This document shows, one piece after another, positions 34,600 to 43,239 of a DNA stretch of 64,000 bases; positions within the stretch are counted from its first letter, which is position 1; every line of letters starts with the position of its first letter. The stretch is taken from positions 1-64,000 of the forward strand of contig JAJPKO010000021.1 of the NCBI GenBank assembly GCA_021323655.1, written 5' to 3'. Source of the DNA: Acidobacteriaceae bacterium. GTDB taxonomy: Bacteria > Acidobacteriota > Terriglobia > Terriglobales > Acidobacteriaceae. The position numbers were made by a program, and so were the translations under genes. The notes below the pieces were generated by a model. That model was not told the origin of the DNA and searched no databases. It saw nothing but the letters and a program-made list of their open reading frames with translations.

Positions 34600-35430
34600 A
34601 TGATCTCATTCCGATTTCATCCGGCGATTCTGGCCGCATCACTCTCGGCGTGTGTGGCCCTTTCTGCAAGCGCGCAGCAATCCTTTGTGGAGCGGTGGCA
34701 AGCGCGCGTGACACGAACACAGGCAGAGCAGCCGCACTGGGTGACGCCGCTGGCCACGGTCACACCGCGCCTGGAGCAGGAGTTCCGCACAGACTTCATG
34801 CGGCAGATCACTCCCAGGCACACGAACACGTGGAACTATGGCGGTGGCAAAGGGCTGGAGCTGATTCCCACGCGTAGGATTGAGCTGCTGCTGAATGTAC
34901 CGCCGTACATTCAGCACAACAGCACGGCCAAGGACGGCTTCGGCGATACGTCCTTTGTGATGAAGTACCGGTTCTACGCCAGCAATGAAGAGGCACATAA
35001 TACCATCATCACTGCGTTCCTCGGGGGGACCATCCCCACTGGAAGCTACAGCAATGGCAGTACCGATGCGAGCATCGCGCCTACACTCGCCGGAGGCAAG
35101 GGCTTTGGGCATTTCGATGTGCAGTCCACGTTAGGAGCAACGCTGCCTGTGGCCAACAGCAGAAAACTGGGGCGCCCCATCGCCTGGAACACGGCGTTGC
35201 AATGGAAGGCGAATCCTCACTGGTGGCCGGAGACGGAGTTCAACACCACCTTCTACAAAGGCGGCCCGAACGATGGAAAGATCCAGAACTTTGTAACGCC
35301 GGGAATTGTTTCGCGCTGGCCGCTGCACCACCGCGTGGGCGTGACGCTTGGCGCTGGCATGCAGATTGCCACTTCCAGCTACCACAGCTACAACCATGGA
35401 CTTGTTTTTTCGGCGCGTATGCCGTTTTAA
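34600..35430 (+). CDS. Outer-membrane beta-barrel protein, unknown substrate
   Basis: 276 residues, signal peptide to about residue 25 (LSASAQQ). The mature sequence alternates polar and aromatic/hydrophobic residues with short strands, ending in a C-terminal Phe (GLVFSARMPF), the usual BamA recognition end. Motifs such as GFGDTSFVMKYRFYAS and TGSYSNGS resemble the acidobacterial and proteobacterial family described as phenol-degradation meta-pathway or transporter-like barrels. It is divergent from the Mo-hydroxylase operon, and the palindrome directly in front of its start suggests shared control. A channel for the enzyme substrate would be a reasonable but untested inference. Confidence 0.75.
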   Translation: MISFRFHPAILAASLSACVALSASAQQSFVERWQARVTRTQAEQPHWVTPLATVTPRLEQEFRTDFMRQITPRHTNTWNYGGGKGLELIPTRRIELLLNVPPYIQHNSTAKDGFGDTSFVMKYRFYASNEEAHNTIITAFLGGTIPTGSYSNGSTDASIAPTLAGGKGFGHFDVQSTLGATLPVANSRKLGRPIAWNTALQWKANPHWWPETEFNTTFYKGGPNDGKIQNFVTPGIVSRWPLHHRVGVTLGAGMQIATSSYHSYNHGLVFSARMPF

Positions 35431-35760
35431 AACTTCGTCCGTATATCTGTTCCGGGGTATGCGGCTCGTCCAGCCACGCCCGGCGTCGGGTTAGTTCGAC
35501 ACCATCAGCCCCGGCCCCGGCTGTCGGCGGCGACGCAGCCACAGGGTATCCCTTCTGCATGCTGACAGGTTTTTGGAGGGGTGCGCTTCCCGCGGACAAG
35601 ACTGCCTGGGCCACCTGAATTCTCGACCTACTGCTGGTTAGGAAACGATGGGTACCCCCCGGAACTATTCTGTCCGCCTGCATTCTGCGAAAGAAGGTTA
35701 CTACACAACAAAGCGCATCGCTTTGGGATGCGCTTTGCTTCACTCAGGATGACCAAATGG
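35431..35760. other. Intergenic region, 330 bp, with hairpin and dispersed repeat
   Basis: No convincing gene. A 10-bp hairpin CAAAGCGCAT/ATGCGCTTTG lies at 35709-35718 and 35728-35737. Immediately after it, CTTCACTCAGGATGA (35738-35752) is the reverse complement of the word at 15135-15149. The GGGTACCCCCCGG word near 35650 resembles intergenic repeats I associate with acidobacteria (not verified). Confidence 0.55.
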
Positions 35761-35976
35761 CTAATTAAACGGAACAGCCGCTGCCGGTTGCTGATCCATC
35801 AGCTTCTCTTTGCATACATGCGCAGCCCGGAGCCGTTCACGCTCTCCCGGTCCTTCCGCTCTGCCCAATACCTGGCAGCAGTGATGGCAGATAATCATGC
35901 GGCTGCGGGTCACATGAATGCCGGCAGAGAGGAGCTTTTGAGGCACGGCGTGCGTAGTTGAGATGGCGGGAATCAT
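35761..35976 (-). CDS. Small hypothetical protein (71 aa), uncertain
   Basis: An ATG at 35976 has a good SD (TTGGAGCGAG). The product has four Cys/His-like residues grouped as CHHC (segment MIICHHCCQVLGRAEGPG), which could bind metal, and a basic tail. The family is not recognised and the neighbouring sequence is repeat-like, so it may be spurious. Confidence 0.35.
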   Translation of the reverse strand: MIPAISTTHAVPQKLLSAGIHVTRSRMIICHHCCQVLGRAEGPGERERLRAAHVCKEKLMDQQPAAAVPFN

Positions 35977-36248
35977 GACTCGCTCCAACGTGAGGGTAGG
36001 TAAGAGGTAGTCTTGCACCGGATTAGCTCCGGCACACATGCCAGAATTTCTCTGGTTATTAATCAACTGGATGCCGATAGTAACCTGTCAGGTTGGCCGC
36101 TTGTGTAAATTTTTGCGCATTTGACTGGAAAATTGGGAAAAAATTACCGTCCAGGCCCCCTCTAGTTTGGCAGGATGAAAAAAATCCATTGCCTTGCTGC
36201 CAGACACCCTATCGCTCCGTCACATTTCCCCCGATATCTGCTAATGAG

Positions 36249-37187
36249 ATGGCTCTCATGGCTTCTGACCCTCAAAATCGTCCCTGGATCCTGTTGGCAG
36301 ACCCCGACCCGCAGACCGCAGAGACGCTGGCCCAGTGCATCCAGTCCTGGAATTACGGGCTGGAAGTCATCCATGACGGCATCCAGAGCTTCAAACGCCT
36401 GCTTGCGTCTGATGCCCCGGCCATCGCCATCCTCAACCATGACCTGCCCTCCATGGGAGGGCTGGAGATCATCGCCGAAGTCAAACGCCGCTCCCGCCCT
36501 CACTCGCCATGGCTCATGCTCATGGGCAACGCTCCGGATGAAGAAACCATTACGCTCGCTACTGTCGCCGGCGTAGATGATTTCGTCTTGAAGCCTGTGA
36601 GCGAAACCGACCTTCTGGTGCGCCTGCGGACCGCCGAGCGCGTACAGCAGCTCTACCGCGAGATGCAGGAGCAGACCCATGCCCTGCACTTCCGCGCTAC
36701 ACACGATCCACTCACCGGACTGTTCAATCGTGAATCCACCATGCGCCAGCTTTTCCAGGAAACCGACCGCACCCAGCGTATGCGGACCCCACTCTGCCTC
36801 ATGCTGCTCGATCTCGACGATTTCTCCCGAATCAATCAGCGCTACGGCTACTCTACCGGAGACGCCGTATTGAAAGAACTGGCCCAGCGCCTCAGGCGCT
36901 ATATGCGGAGCTATGACGTTCTTGGCCGCTGCGGAAATGATGACTTCCTCATCGGCCTCCCCGGATGTGTCGCCGATGATGCCGTCGCCCTCGGGCAGCG
37001 CATCCAGCAGTCTGTTCTCGCAAAGCCCTGCCATATCCACCGCGATGTGATCCCGGTGACCGTCAGCATTGGAATTGCGAGCAGCCGCGGTCGCCTTCCG
37101 CTCGTGGTCCTCCGCGAAGCGGAAGAAGCACTCACCCAGGCCCGCCTGGCCGGAAAAAACACTGTCCGCTTCTACGACCCCGCCTGA
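36249..37187 (+). CDS. Receiver-GGDEF protein with degenerate active-site motif
   Basis: 312 residues from ATG 36249 (36258 is an alternative start). Residues 9-135 form a response-regulator receiver domain with phospho-acceptor Asp65 (ILNHDLPSMGGLEI) and the Lys of VLKPVSETDLLVR. Residues 155-310 form a GGDEF domain (HDPLTGLFNRE, LDLDDFSRINQRYGYSTGDAVL). The signature loop is GNDDF (229-233), not GG(D/E)EF, while the inhibitory I-site RSYD (220-223) sits exactly five residues before it. It may therefore be a weak or inactive cyclase acting as a c-di-GMP sensor. The longer frame from 36093 adds 52 atypical residues. Confidence 0.85.
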   Translation: MALMASDPQNRPWILLADPDPQTAETLAQCIQSWNYGLEVIHDGIQSFKRLLASDAPAIAILNHDLPSMGGLEIIAEVKRRSRPHSPWLMLMGNAPDEETITLATVAGVDDFVLKPVSETDLLVRLRTAERVQQLYREMQEQTHALHFRATHDPLTGLFNRESTMRQLFQETDRTQRMRTPLCLMLLDLDDFSRINQRYGYSTGDAVLKELAQRLRRYMRSYDVLGRCGNDDFLIGLPGCVADDAVALGQRIQQSVLAKPCHIHRDVIPVTVSIGIASSRGRLPLVVLREAEEALTQARLAGKNTVRFYDPA

Positions 37188-37212
37188 CTTTTCTCAACTT
37201 GTTAAGTAGCTC

Positions 37213-39990
37213 TCACTCATCATCATCATCGTCCTTGCGGTCCACATGCGGATGCAGCACCATCCTCGGCACTGGCTTGTCGCCCATCGCGTCGCGCCAC
37301 AAAATCACATTCAGCTTCACCGGATCTGCGCGGTCCTCGTGCGTAAAATCCATCTTGCTGGACTCTTTCGCTCCCGGGGCCTTTGCCGTATTGGCCGTAT
37401 AGATCAGCCCGTTGTCCCGATTGGAATAGTCGGCAGTATATGCCGGCTGGTCGCCTGCCCCGGTAAACACGGACGACACCAGCGGCGCAAGCGCATCATT
37501 GTTGTTCATCGGCGGAATCCCCAGCAGGTCTTCCATGGTGCGCAGAAAGCTCACCGTCGTATAGAACGTTGAATCCACCAGAGGCTGCCGGTTCCTCGGC
37601 GCATACTTACTCACAACCAGGGCCGTGCTGCGATGAGCATCCACGTGGTCGGCGCCGTCCTGCGCGTCATCTTCCAGAATGAAGAACGCAGTGTCGTTCC
37701 AATACGGGCTGTGTGAGACTGCTTCCACTGCCCGCCCAACGGCAAGGTCATTGTCTGCAATGGAGGCCCGCGGTGTCGGCATGCCCGGACGTGTACCCGC
37801 CGTATGGTCATTCGGCAGCCGCAGCATCACAAAGTTCGGCATCGTGTCGTGCCCCTGTTCCCGGTCTGCCACCCATTTGCGGAAGTGCGTGAGAAACTCC
37901 TCCACGCGAAACTGGTCGGGAAAGGCAAGTTCAAAGTCGGCATACAACGGGTCAAAGTGCCCGGCCAACTCCGGTTTAGTGGCAACATTTTTCGCAATTA
38001 GTGGAATCGCCCATGGATACCGGCTCACGCCTCCACCGTAATTCGCGGGAATAGGATCCCCCTTGTGGATTGCCGCTACCGGACAGCGCTCCGGTTCAGG
38101 CTCAGGTGAACCCGCCAGCGGCGACTTTTCCCTCGACTGCTCCTTTTTTTCCTCACAGAATGTCGTCGAAATAAATTCGCCAAAGTGATAGAGCGTCTTT
38201 CCATGCTTTGCCAGGTCAGTCCAGATATAGCTGCTCGCTGGCTCATTCACATCCGGGATCCCTTCCTCATACGGGTTCCCATGCTCAACAATTCCTTCGA
38301 AGTCGTACACGCGCGCGCTGCCGCGGTAGGCCTGCTGCCACGTCTTCTCCGTGTAGTCACTGCTGATCGCCGCATTCGACCACACATGCCCATCACCAGA
38401 GACCTCACCCGAGTCATAAAAATTGTCCAGCACCCCAAATTGCAAGGCCAGTTTGTGCAGGTTTGGCGTAATGCTCTCTCCATACATGGTCAGTGATGCG
38501 TCGCCATTCCCCACGCCAAGGTCTCCGAACACCTGGTCGTAGGTGCGGTTTTCCTTAATGATGTAGATCACGTGATGGATCGGGTTTGTTCCCGCCGCAA
38601 ACTTCAGATGCTCTGCGGCAGCCTGCATCATGTTGCTCGCCACGACTTCTGACGTGAGCCGCTGCAATTCATCCTGCGCGCCGTTTAAATCAACATCGGC
38701 CAGCGACCCATGCAGCAGCGTCGCAATATAGGTGTGCGGACGGTGCATGTTACGGCCGTGCTGCAAACGATGTTCCGGCTCAGGCTGCGGAGCAACATTC
38801 GGGCCAGTTTCCTTCCCTTTGCCCGTCGCAATATAAAGATGGCTGCCTTTTACCGCCAGCCCCGTCGGAAACCATTCCGTAGGAAGAAATGCGCGCGCCT
38901 GGGCCGCCGCTCCCGCCTTCAGATTCGTAGTAGAAAAAACTGCAACCGCGTCCGAACCGCCATTGGCCACATAGAGCGTTTTGCCGTCATCAGAAAGCGC
39001 TGCTGCGTCCGGGATCGCGCCAAAATATCGCTGACCCGGCAGTTGCGTATTCAACATTCCTGCAAGTTGCATCCTGCTGCCATGCAGGCGCACCGCAGCC
39101 ACCGCATCTCTGTTCGCCAGGACTACATAGAGTATTTTTTCATCGGCAGACAGAGCAAACGCCGTCGGATGCGACCCCGGAGAAGTCGGCTTGTCCGGAG
39201 GAAGCAGTGCCAGCTTTTGTAAAATTTTTCCGGACGCAAGGTCCAGCTCCGCAATCGCCGAACCATTCCACAACGCCACAAAGGCGCGGCGTCCATCGTG
39301 TGTGGCCATCACAGCAATCGGATATTCAGAAGGAACAACGGCGTGATCGGCAAGATCAAAGCGCTCCAGAACATTTCCTGACGCTGCATCCATCACCAAC
39401 ACATCATCAGAAAATTCGTCCGCAACCAGGATCTCCTCACCGCCAGACTGTCCTTTCACCACTGCCAGCCCAGCCGGCACAGGAACGGCCATGCCCGCCG
39501 GAACATGCCCTCCCAGAGAATTCTGCGTGCGTCCCGGTGCCAGCTTCTGCAAAGGAACCGTGATCGTCCGCTCCGGCGTAAGTCTTCCTCCATCAAAACG
39601 GTAGACGGCGATCGCATTCCCCGTCTCCGGCTGCGCCAGCGAATCCAGGCTTGCATACAGGTGCGACCCGTCCAGGCTGAAGGCCAGCCCGTTATACAGC
39701 GTCTGTGCCGAACCTACTACTGTGCGGCCGTCTGGAAAATCAGCCAGCTTCCCCGTGGTCGTGTCCAATACCGCAAGCGATTGTGCGTAGTCTGACTCTA
39801 CCGTTCCAAACCCGGCATTCACTATGGCCAGATACCGCCGGTCCGGAGACCACGCCATCATCATGGGCAGGCTATTCAGTTGCTGCGGAGAGCCCGGTAC
39901 AGGCTCCATGATTGTTTTACTGGTCGGCAAATGGATGGTCTGCGCCGCACACCCGGCGCACAGCAGAAGGAGGAGATAATTGCGTTTCAT
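37213..39990 (-). CDS. YncE-like beta-propeller fused to phosphoesterase (bifunctional type)
   Basis: 925 residues. A signal peptide with a possible lipobox (LLLLLCAGC) precedes a seven-bladed YncE-type propeller (about 30-430) with repeated S-x-D-G-x-x-L/YV(A/V)N blades such as SDDGKTLYVANGGSDAVAVF. Residues 460-860 form an alkaline-phosphatase-superfamily phosphoesterase (HHVIYIIKENRTYDQVFGDL, GDGHVWSNAAI, FFILEDDAQDGADHVDAHRS). The C-terminus ends in RKDDDDDE. This fusion is widely found in Acidobacteriota, with substrate unknown; extracytoplasmic phosphate scavenging is a possibility. Convergent with the receiver-GGDEF gene. Confidence 0.88.
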   Translation of the reverse strand: MKRNYLLLLLCAGCAAQTIHLPTSKTIMEPVPGSPQQLNSLPMMMAWSPDRRYLAIVNAGFGTVESDYAQSLAVLDTTTGKLADFPDGRTVVGSAQTLYNGLAFSLDGSHLYASLDSLAQPETGNAIAVYRFDGGRLTPERTITVPLQKLAPGRTQNSLGGHVPAGMAVPVPAGLAVVKGQSGGEEILVADEFSDDVLVMDAASGNVLERFDLADHAVVPSEYPIAVMATHDGRRAFVALWNGSAIAELDLASGKILQKLALLPPDKPTSPGSHPTAFALSADEKILYVVLANRDAVAAVRLHGSRMQLAGMLNTQLPGQRYFGAIPDAAALSDDGKTLYVANGGSDAVAVFSTTNLKAGAAAQARAFLPTEWFPTGLAVKGSHLYIATGKGKETGPNVAPQPEPEHRLQHGRNMHRPHTYIATLLHGSLADVDLNGAQDELQRLTSEVVASNMMQAAAEHLKFAAGTNPIHHVIYIIKENRTYDQVFGDLGVGNGDASLTMYGESITPNLHKLALQFGVLDNFYDSGEVSGDGHVWSNAAISSDYTEKTWQQAYRGSARVYDFEGIVEHGNPYEEGIPDVNEPASSYIWTDLAKHGKTLYHFGEFISTTFCEEKKEQSREKSPLAGSPEPEPERCPVAAIHKGDPIPANYGGGVSRYPWAIPLIAKNVATKPELAGHFDPLYADFELAFPDQFRVEEFLTHFRKWVADREQGHDTMPNFVMLRLPNDHTAGTRPGMPTPRASIADNDLAVGRAVEAVSHSPYWNDTAFFILEDDAQDGADHVDAHRSTALVVSKYAPRNRQPLVDSTFYTTVSFLRTMEDLLGIPPMNNNDALAPLVSSVFTGAGDQPAYTADYSNRDNGLIYTANTAKAPGAKESSKMDFTHEDRADPVKLNVILWRDAMGDKPVPRMVLHPHVDRKDDDDDE

Positions 39991-40089
39991 GGCTCGCTAG
40001 CAAACCTATCACGACGACATTACAAAAGTCTTACAAGCGGCTTCCTGCCATGCTGGTAGGTTGAAATCAGGAAGATATTTTACGGAAGG

Positions 40090-41037
40090 ATGCAGTCTCC
40101 CGAAATGCCTGTCGAATTACTTGAAGAGCCGCTTGCAACCGAAGCTGTCGAAGTCCCCATGAAGCGCTACACCGCCAATCATGACATTCCCACTCTGGGC
40201 CGTGCCGCGCAGGGAGGCAGAACCAATTGGCTCACGACGTCGTTCATGATTGCCTTCCACCTCTGCGCCATTGCCGCACTTTTCTTCTTTTCCTGGAGCG
40301 CTCTCGCCGTTTCCATCGTGCTCTATATGTTCGCCGTAAACGTTGGCATTGGCATGGGCTATCACCGCCTGCTCACTCATCGCGGATACAAGACCCCGAA
40401 GTGGGTGGAATACTGCATCGCAGTCTGTGGGACTATTGCCCTTGAGGGCGGACCCATTTTCTGGGTGGCCACGCATCGCCTTCATCATCAGCTTTCCGAC
40501 CACGCCGGCGATCCGCATACCCCCACCGAAGGCGGATGGTGGGCACACCTCGGCTGGATACTCAGCGGCGACACCATGCACTCTCAGACCGCCATCCATG
40601 CCCGGTACGCACCCGACCTCACCAAAGACCGATTCTATGTCTGGCTCAGCGAATACCACTGGGTGCCGCTCACCGTTCTCGGCCTCATCCTGTTCGCCGT
40701 TGGCGGCTGGAGCTGGCTGCTCTGGGGCGTCTTCCTGCGCGTGGTTGTCGGACTTCACGCTACTTGGCTGGTCAATTCCGCCACACACATGTGGGGCTCG
40801 CGCCGCTTTCCTACTCGCGATGACTCGCGCAATAACTGGTGGGTGGCCCTGCTGACCGGAGGCGAAGGGTGGCACAACAACCATCATGCGCACCCCGTCT
40901 CTGCGCGCCACGGGCTCAAGTGGTATGAGTTCGACCCGAACTACTATGGCATCTGGCTGCTCAAGAAAATCGGCCTCGCCCACGACGTAAAAATCGCGCA
41001 ATACGACCCGCAAAATCCACGCCCCGCCGGCGCCTGA
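40090..41037 (+). CDS. Acyl-CoA/acyl-lipid delta-9-type fatty acid desaturase
   Basis: 315 residues of an integral-membrane di-iron desaturase. Three histidine boxes are intact: HRLLTHRG (first), THRLHHQLSDHAGDPH (second) and GEGWHNNHHAHP (third). Four membrane helices are seen. It introduces a cis double bond into acyl chains, adjusting membrane fluidity. The upstream GGAAGG abuts the ATG at 40090, so translation may instead start at the ATG at 40105; the first five residues are uncertain. A terminator follows. Confidence 0.93.
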   Translation: MQSPEMPVELLEEPLATEAVEVPMKRYTANHDIPTLGRAAQGGRTNWLTTSFMIAFHLCAIAALFFFSWSALAVSIVLYMFAVNVGIGMGYHRLLTHRGYKTPKWVEYCIAVCGTIALEGGPIFWVATHRLHHQLSDHAGDPHTPTEGGWWAHLGWILSGDTMHSQTAIHARYAPDLTKDRFYVWLSEYHWVPLTVLGLILFAVGGWSWLLWGVFLRVVVGLHATWLVNSATHMWGSRRFPTRDDSRNNWWVALLTGGEGWHNNHHAHPVSARHGLKWYEFDPNYYGIWLLKKIGLAHDVKIAQYDPQNPRPAGA

Positions 41038-41054
41038 TTCGAACTCGGCCTTAT

Positions 41055-41090
41055 AAATACCCCGCATCTCCTGAGAAGTGCGGGGTATTT
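41055..41090 (+). terminator. Intrinsic terminator after the desaturase gene
   Basis: AAATACCCCGCA (41055-41066) pairs perfectly with TGCGGGGTATTT (41079-41090), loop of 12 bases. The right arm ends in TTT and is followed by ACTTTGT. Confidence 0.8.
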
Positions 41091-41262
41091 ACTTTGTACC
41101 TGATTCAGCAGGGCAGAGAACCCGGGTGTCCGGTCTTTTCATGAGGGAAGGGTGGGAGACCACAACCGCCAACCCCTGAACAAAAATCGTCATTTTGAAA
41201 TAGCGCCGAATGCCGCAGTGAAACAACCTGGCCACTGACCCCTGACGTAAACTCATACCATC

Positions 41263-42207
41263 ATGCGCATCACTCGACGTCGGCCCGCCATGATCTTCTT
41301 CATTGCGCTCGGCGTGTGTCTCGTCGGCGTCGCCATTGCACTCAACGTTGGCTGGATCATCCTGAACTGGCGCCGCGACTGGCAGCTCCTTGTCGGTATT
41401 CCCTTTTTTCTTCTGTTGATTGCAGGCGTCGTACTGAACACTATCTTTCTGGTGCGCGAGGTTCGGCGCAATGAACGCCACGACAGCTTCATCAACGCCG
41501 TCACTCACGAGCTGAAAACGCCCATCGCTTCCATCCGGCTCTATCTTGAAACCCTCCAGCGCCGCGCGCTCAGTGAAGAACAGCGGCAGCACTTCTACAG
41601 CATCATGCTTGCAGACAGCGAGCGCCTCCTGGCCACGGTCGAACAGGTTTTAAAAGCAGGCGAGGTCGGCCAGCGCGCACGCAACCAGGTCCGGACCGAA
41701 GTAGACATGGCAGCCCTGGTGCAAAACTGTATCCAGACCACCCTTCTCCAGCACCACCTCGCGCCAGAAACCATCACGTTTTCTCAGGACGTGCGTCATG
41801 CGCCCATGTTTGTACGCGGCAATCCGGATGAATTGCAGACCGCCGTCATGAACATCCTCAGTAATGCCGTTAAATACTCTCCCGGCGGACTACGCGCCTC
41901 TGTGCGGCTTGCTCCGGAAGGTGACGCGTGGGTGGTGCTCAGCATTACCGATGAAGGCATCGGCATCGCTCCCGCGCATCTCAAGCGCATCTTCAAACGC
42001 TTCTACCGCGTTCCGGCAAGAAATGTCCTTCGCACCAAAGGGACCGGCCTGGGGCTCTTCCTCGTCCGCTCCATCGCGCGGCAGCACGGAGGCGATGCTT
42101 TTGCCGAAAGCCCCGGCGAAGGCCGAGGCACAACCATCCGCCTGCAACTTCCCAGGCTTCTGACCTCTGCGGCTTCTTCTGGTTCGGATGTATCACCCCG
42201 TGATTAG
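41263..42207 (+). CDS. Sensor histidine kinase
   Basis: 314 residues. Two transmembrane helices (about 10-34 and 41-65) leave only a few extracytoplasmic residues, with no HAMP or PAS domain. The phospho-acceptor is His82 in INAVTHELKTPIASI. ATP-binding motifs are N-box LSNAVKYSPGG, G1 DEGIGIAP, F-box KRFYR and G2 KGTGLGLFLV. The minimal sensor suggests detection of membrane state or a partner protein. The cognate response regulator starts 13 bp downstream. Confidence 0.92.
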   Translation: MRITRRRPAMIFFIALGVCLVGVAIALNVGWIILNWRRDWQLLVGIPFFLLLIAGVVLNTIFLVREVRRNERHDSFINAVTHELKTPIASIRLYLETLQRRALSEEQRQHFYSIMLADSERLLATVEQVLKAGEVGQRARNQVRTEVDMAALVQNCIQTTLLQHHLAPETITFSQDVRHAPMFVRGNPDELQTAVMNILSNAVKYSPGGLRASVRLAPEGDAWVVLSITDEGIGIAPAHLKRIFKRFYRVPARNVLRTKGTGLGLFLVRSIARQHGGDAFAESPGEGRGTTIRLQLPRLLTSAASSGSDVSPRD

Positions 42208-42220
42208 GAGAAAATAGCGT

Positions 42221-42943
42221 ATGCACCCTACCCGCATCCTCATTGTTGAAGATGAAACCCATCTCGCCCAGGGGCTTTTCTTCAACCTTCAGGCCGAAGG
42301 ATACGAAGTTGAGATTGCTCCGGACGGAGAAGCAGCCCTCGCCGCCATCGCCTCCAGGCCGAAATTCGACGCCATTATTCTTGACGTGATGCTGCCCGGA
42401 AAAGACGGCTTCAGTGTGGCACGTCAGCTTCGCCAACAGCAGAACTACGTTCCCATCCTGATGCTCACTGCACGCGGCCGCACGGAAGACGTTCTGGATG
42501 GCTTCGCCGCCGGGGCCGACGACTATCTCCCCAAGCCCTTCGATCTTTCCGTGCTCCTCGCCCGGCTCCACGGACTCCTCCGCCGCATCGCATGGCACGC
42601 ACCGTCTTCTGAGCAGTCCGAAGAATCCCCTTCCAGATTTGAATTCGCCGGACGTTGCATTGACTTTGAATCCCTGGAACTGACCGCGCCCGGTAAACAC
42701 GTCCACCTCACACTAATGGAAGCCGATTTCCTGCACTATCTCACCCAGAACCCCGGACGCATCGTCTCGCGCAAGGAACTTCTCGATCAGGTGTGGCACG
42801 TACGCGAAGACACCGACACCCGCGCCATAGACAACTTCGTTGTCCGCCTTCGCCGCTACATTGAAGATGAACCAGCCAACCCCATCTATCTGAAAACCGT
42901 GCGCGGCGTAGGTTACCGCTTCTCTCCCAGGGGCGAAGAGTAG
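42221..42943 (+). CDS. OmpR-family response regulator
   Basis: 240 residues. Receiver domain 5-117 with acidic pocket (VEDE), phospho-Asp55 (AIILDVMLPGKDGF), the conserved Thr (MLTARGRTE) and Lys (YLPKPFDLS). A winged-helix DNA-binding domain at 140-237 includes LTLMEADFLHYLTQNPGRIVSRKELL and RAIDNFVVRLRRYIEDE, ending VRGVGYRF. Forms a two-component pair with the kinase immediately upstream. Target genes are unknown. Confidence 0.94.
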   Translation: MHPTRILIVEDETHLAQGLFFNLQAEGYEVEIAPDGEAALAAIASRPKFDAIILDVMLPGKDGFSVARQLRQQQNYVPILMLTARGRTEDVLDGFAAGADDYLPKPFDLSVLLARLHGLLRRIAWHAPSSEQSEESPSRFEFAGRCIDFESLELTAPGKHVHLTLMEADFLHYLTQNPGRIVSRKELLDQVWHVREDTDTRAIDNFVVRLRRYIEDEPANPIYLKTVRGVGYRFSPRGEE

Positions 42944-43005
42944 TTCGCGTTCGGGACTGATCGTTCGAGATGCCGGAAGGACCACGTGCAGCCATGCATC
43001 TTTGC

Positions 43006-43030
43006 TATAATAGGGTTAGGGGGTATAGGT
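43006..43030 (+). promoter_or_regulatory. Copper operon promoter with G-tract operator candidate
   Basis: An extended -10 (TGCTATAAT, core 43006-43011) is followed at once by AGGGTTAGGGGGTATAGGT up to the copZ start codon. CsoR operators carry GGGGGTA tracts; this one would overlap the transcription start and the SD, so bound CsoR would block the promoter. Only one clear half-site is visible. Confidence 0.6.
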
Positions 43031-43237
43031 ATGAAAGAAATATCGCTCCGGATTGACGGAATGCATTGCGGAGCATGTGTCCGCCGCGTGACGCAGGTAT
43101 TGCATAAGCTCGAAGGCGCAGAAGTAAAGGAAGTGCGCATCGGCGCTGCCCGCATCGCCGTGCCTGAGACCGTCCCCGCCTCGGCAATCCTCGAGACCCT
43201 GGCAAAGTCCGGCTACTCCGCGCATCTGGAGCAGTAA
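43031..43237 (+). CDS. copZ: CopZ-like heavy-metal-associated chaperone
   Basis: 68 residues, a single HMA domain of ferredoxin-like fold with the Cu(I) site MHCGACVRR (CxxC). Delivers cytosolic Cu(I) to the CopA ATPase or to CsoR. It starts at the ATG 43031, 20 bp after the -10, and is two bases from copA, so the genes form one operon. The ORF can be extended upstream to 42986, but that would run through the promoter. Confidence 0.9.
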   Translation: MKEISLRIDGMHCGACVRRVTQVLHKLEGAEVKEVRIGAARIAVPETVPASAILETLAKSGYSAHLEQ

Positions 43238-43239
43238 TC

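Noticed and set aside
40117-41067. Long frame antisense to the desaturase gene
   Set aside because: Shadow frame; the plus strand encodes intact histidine boxes.
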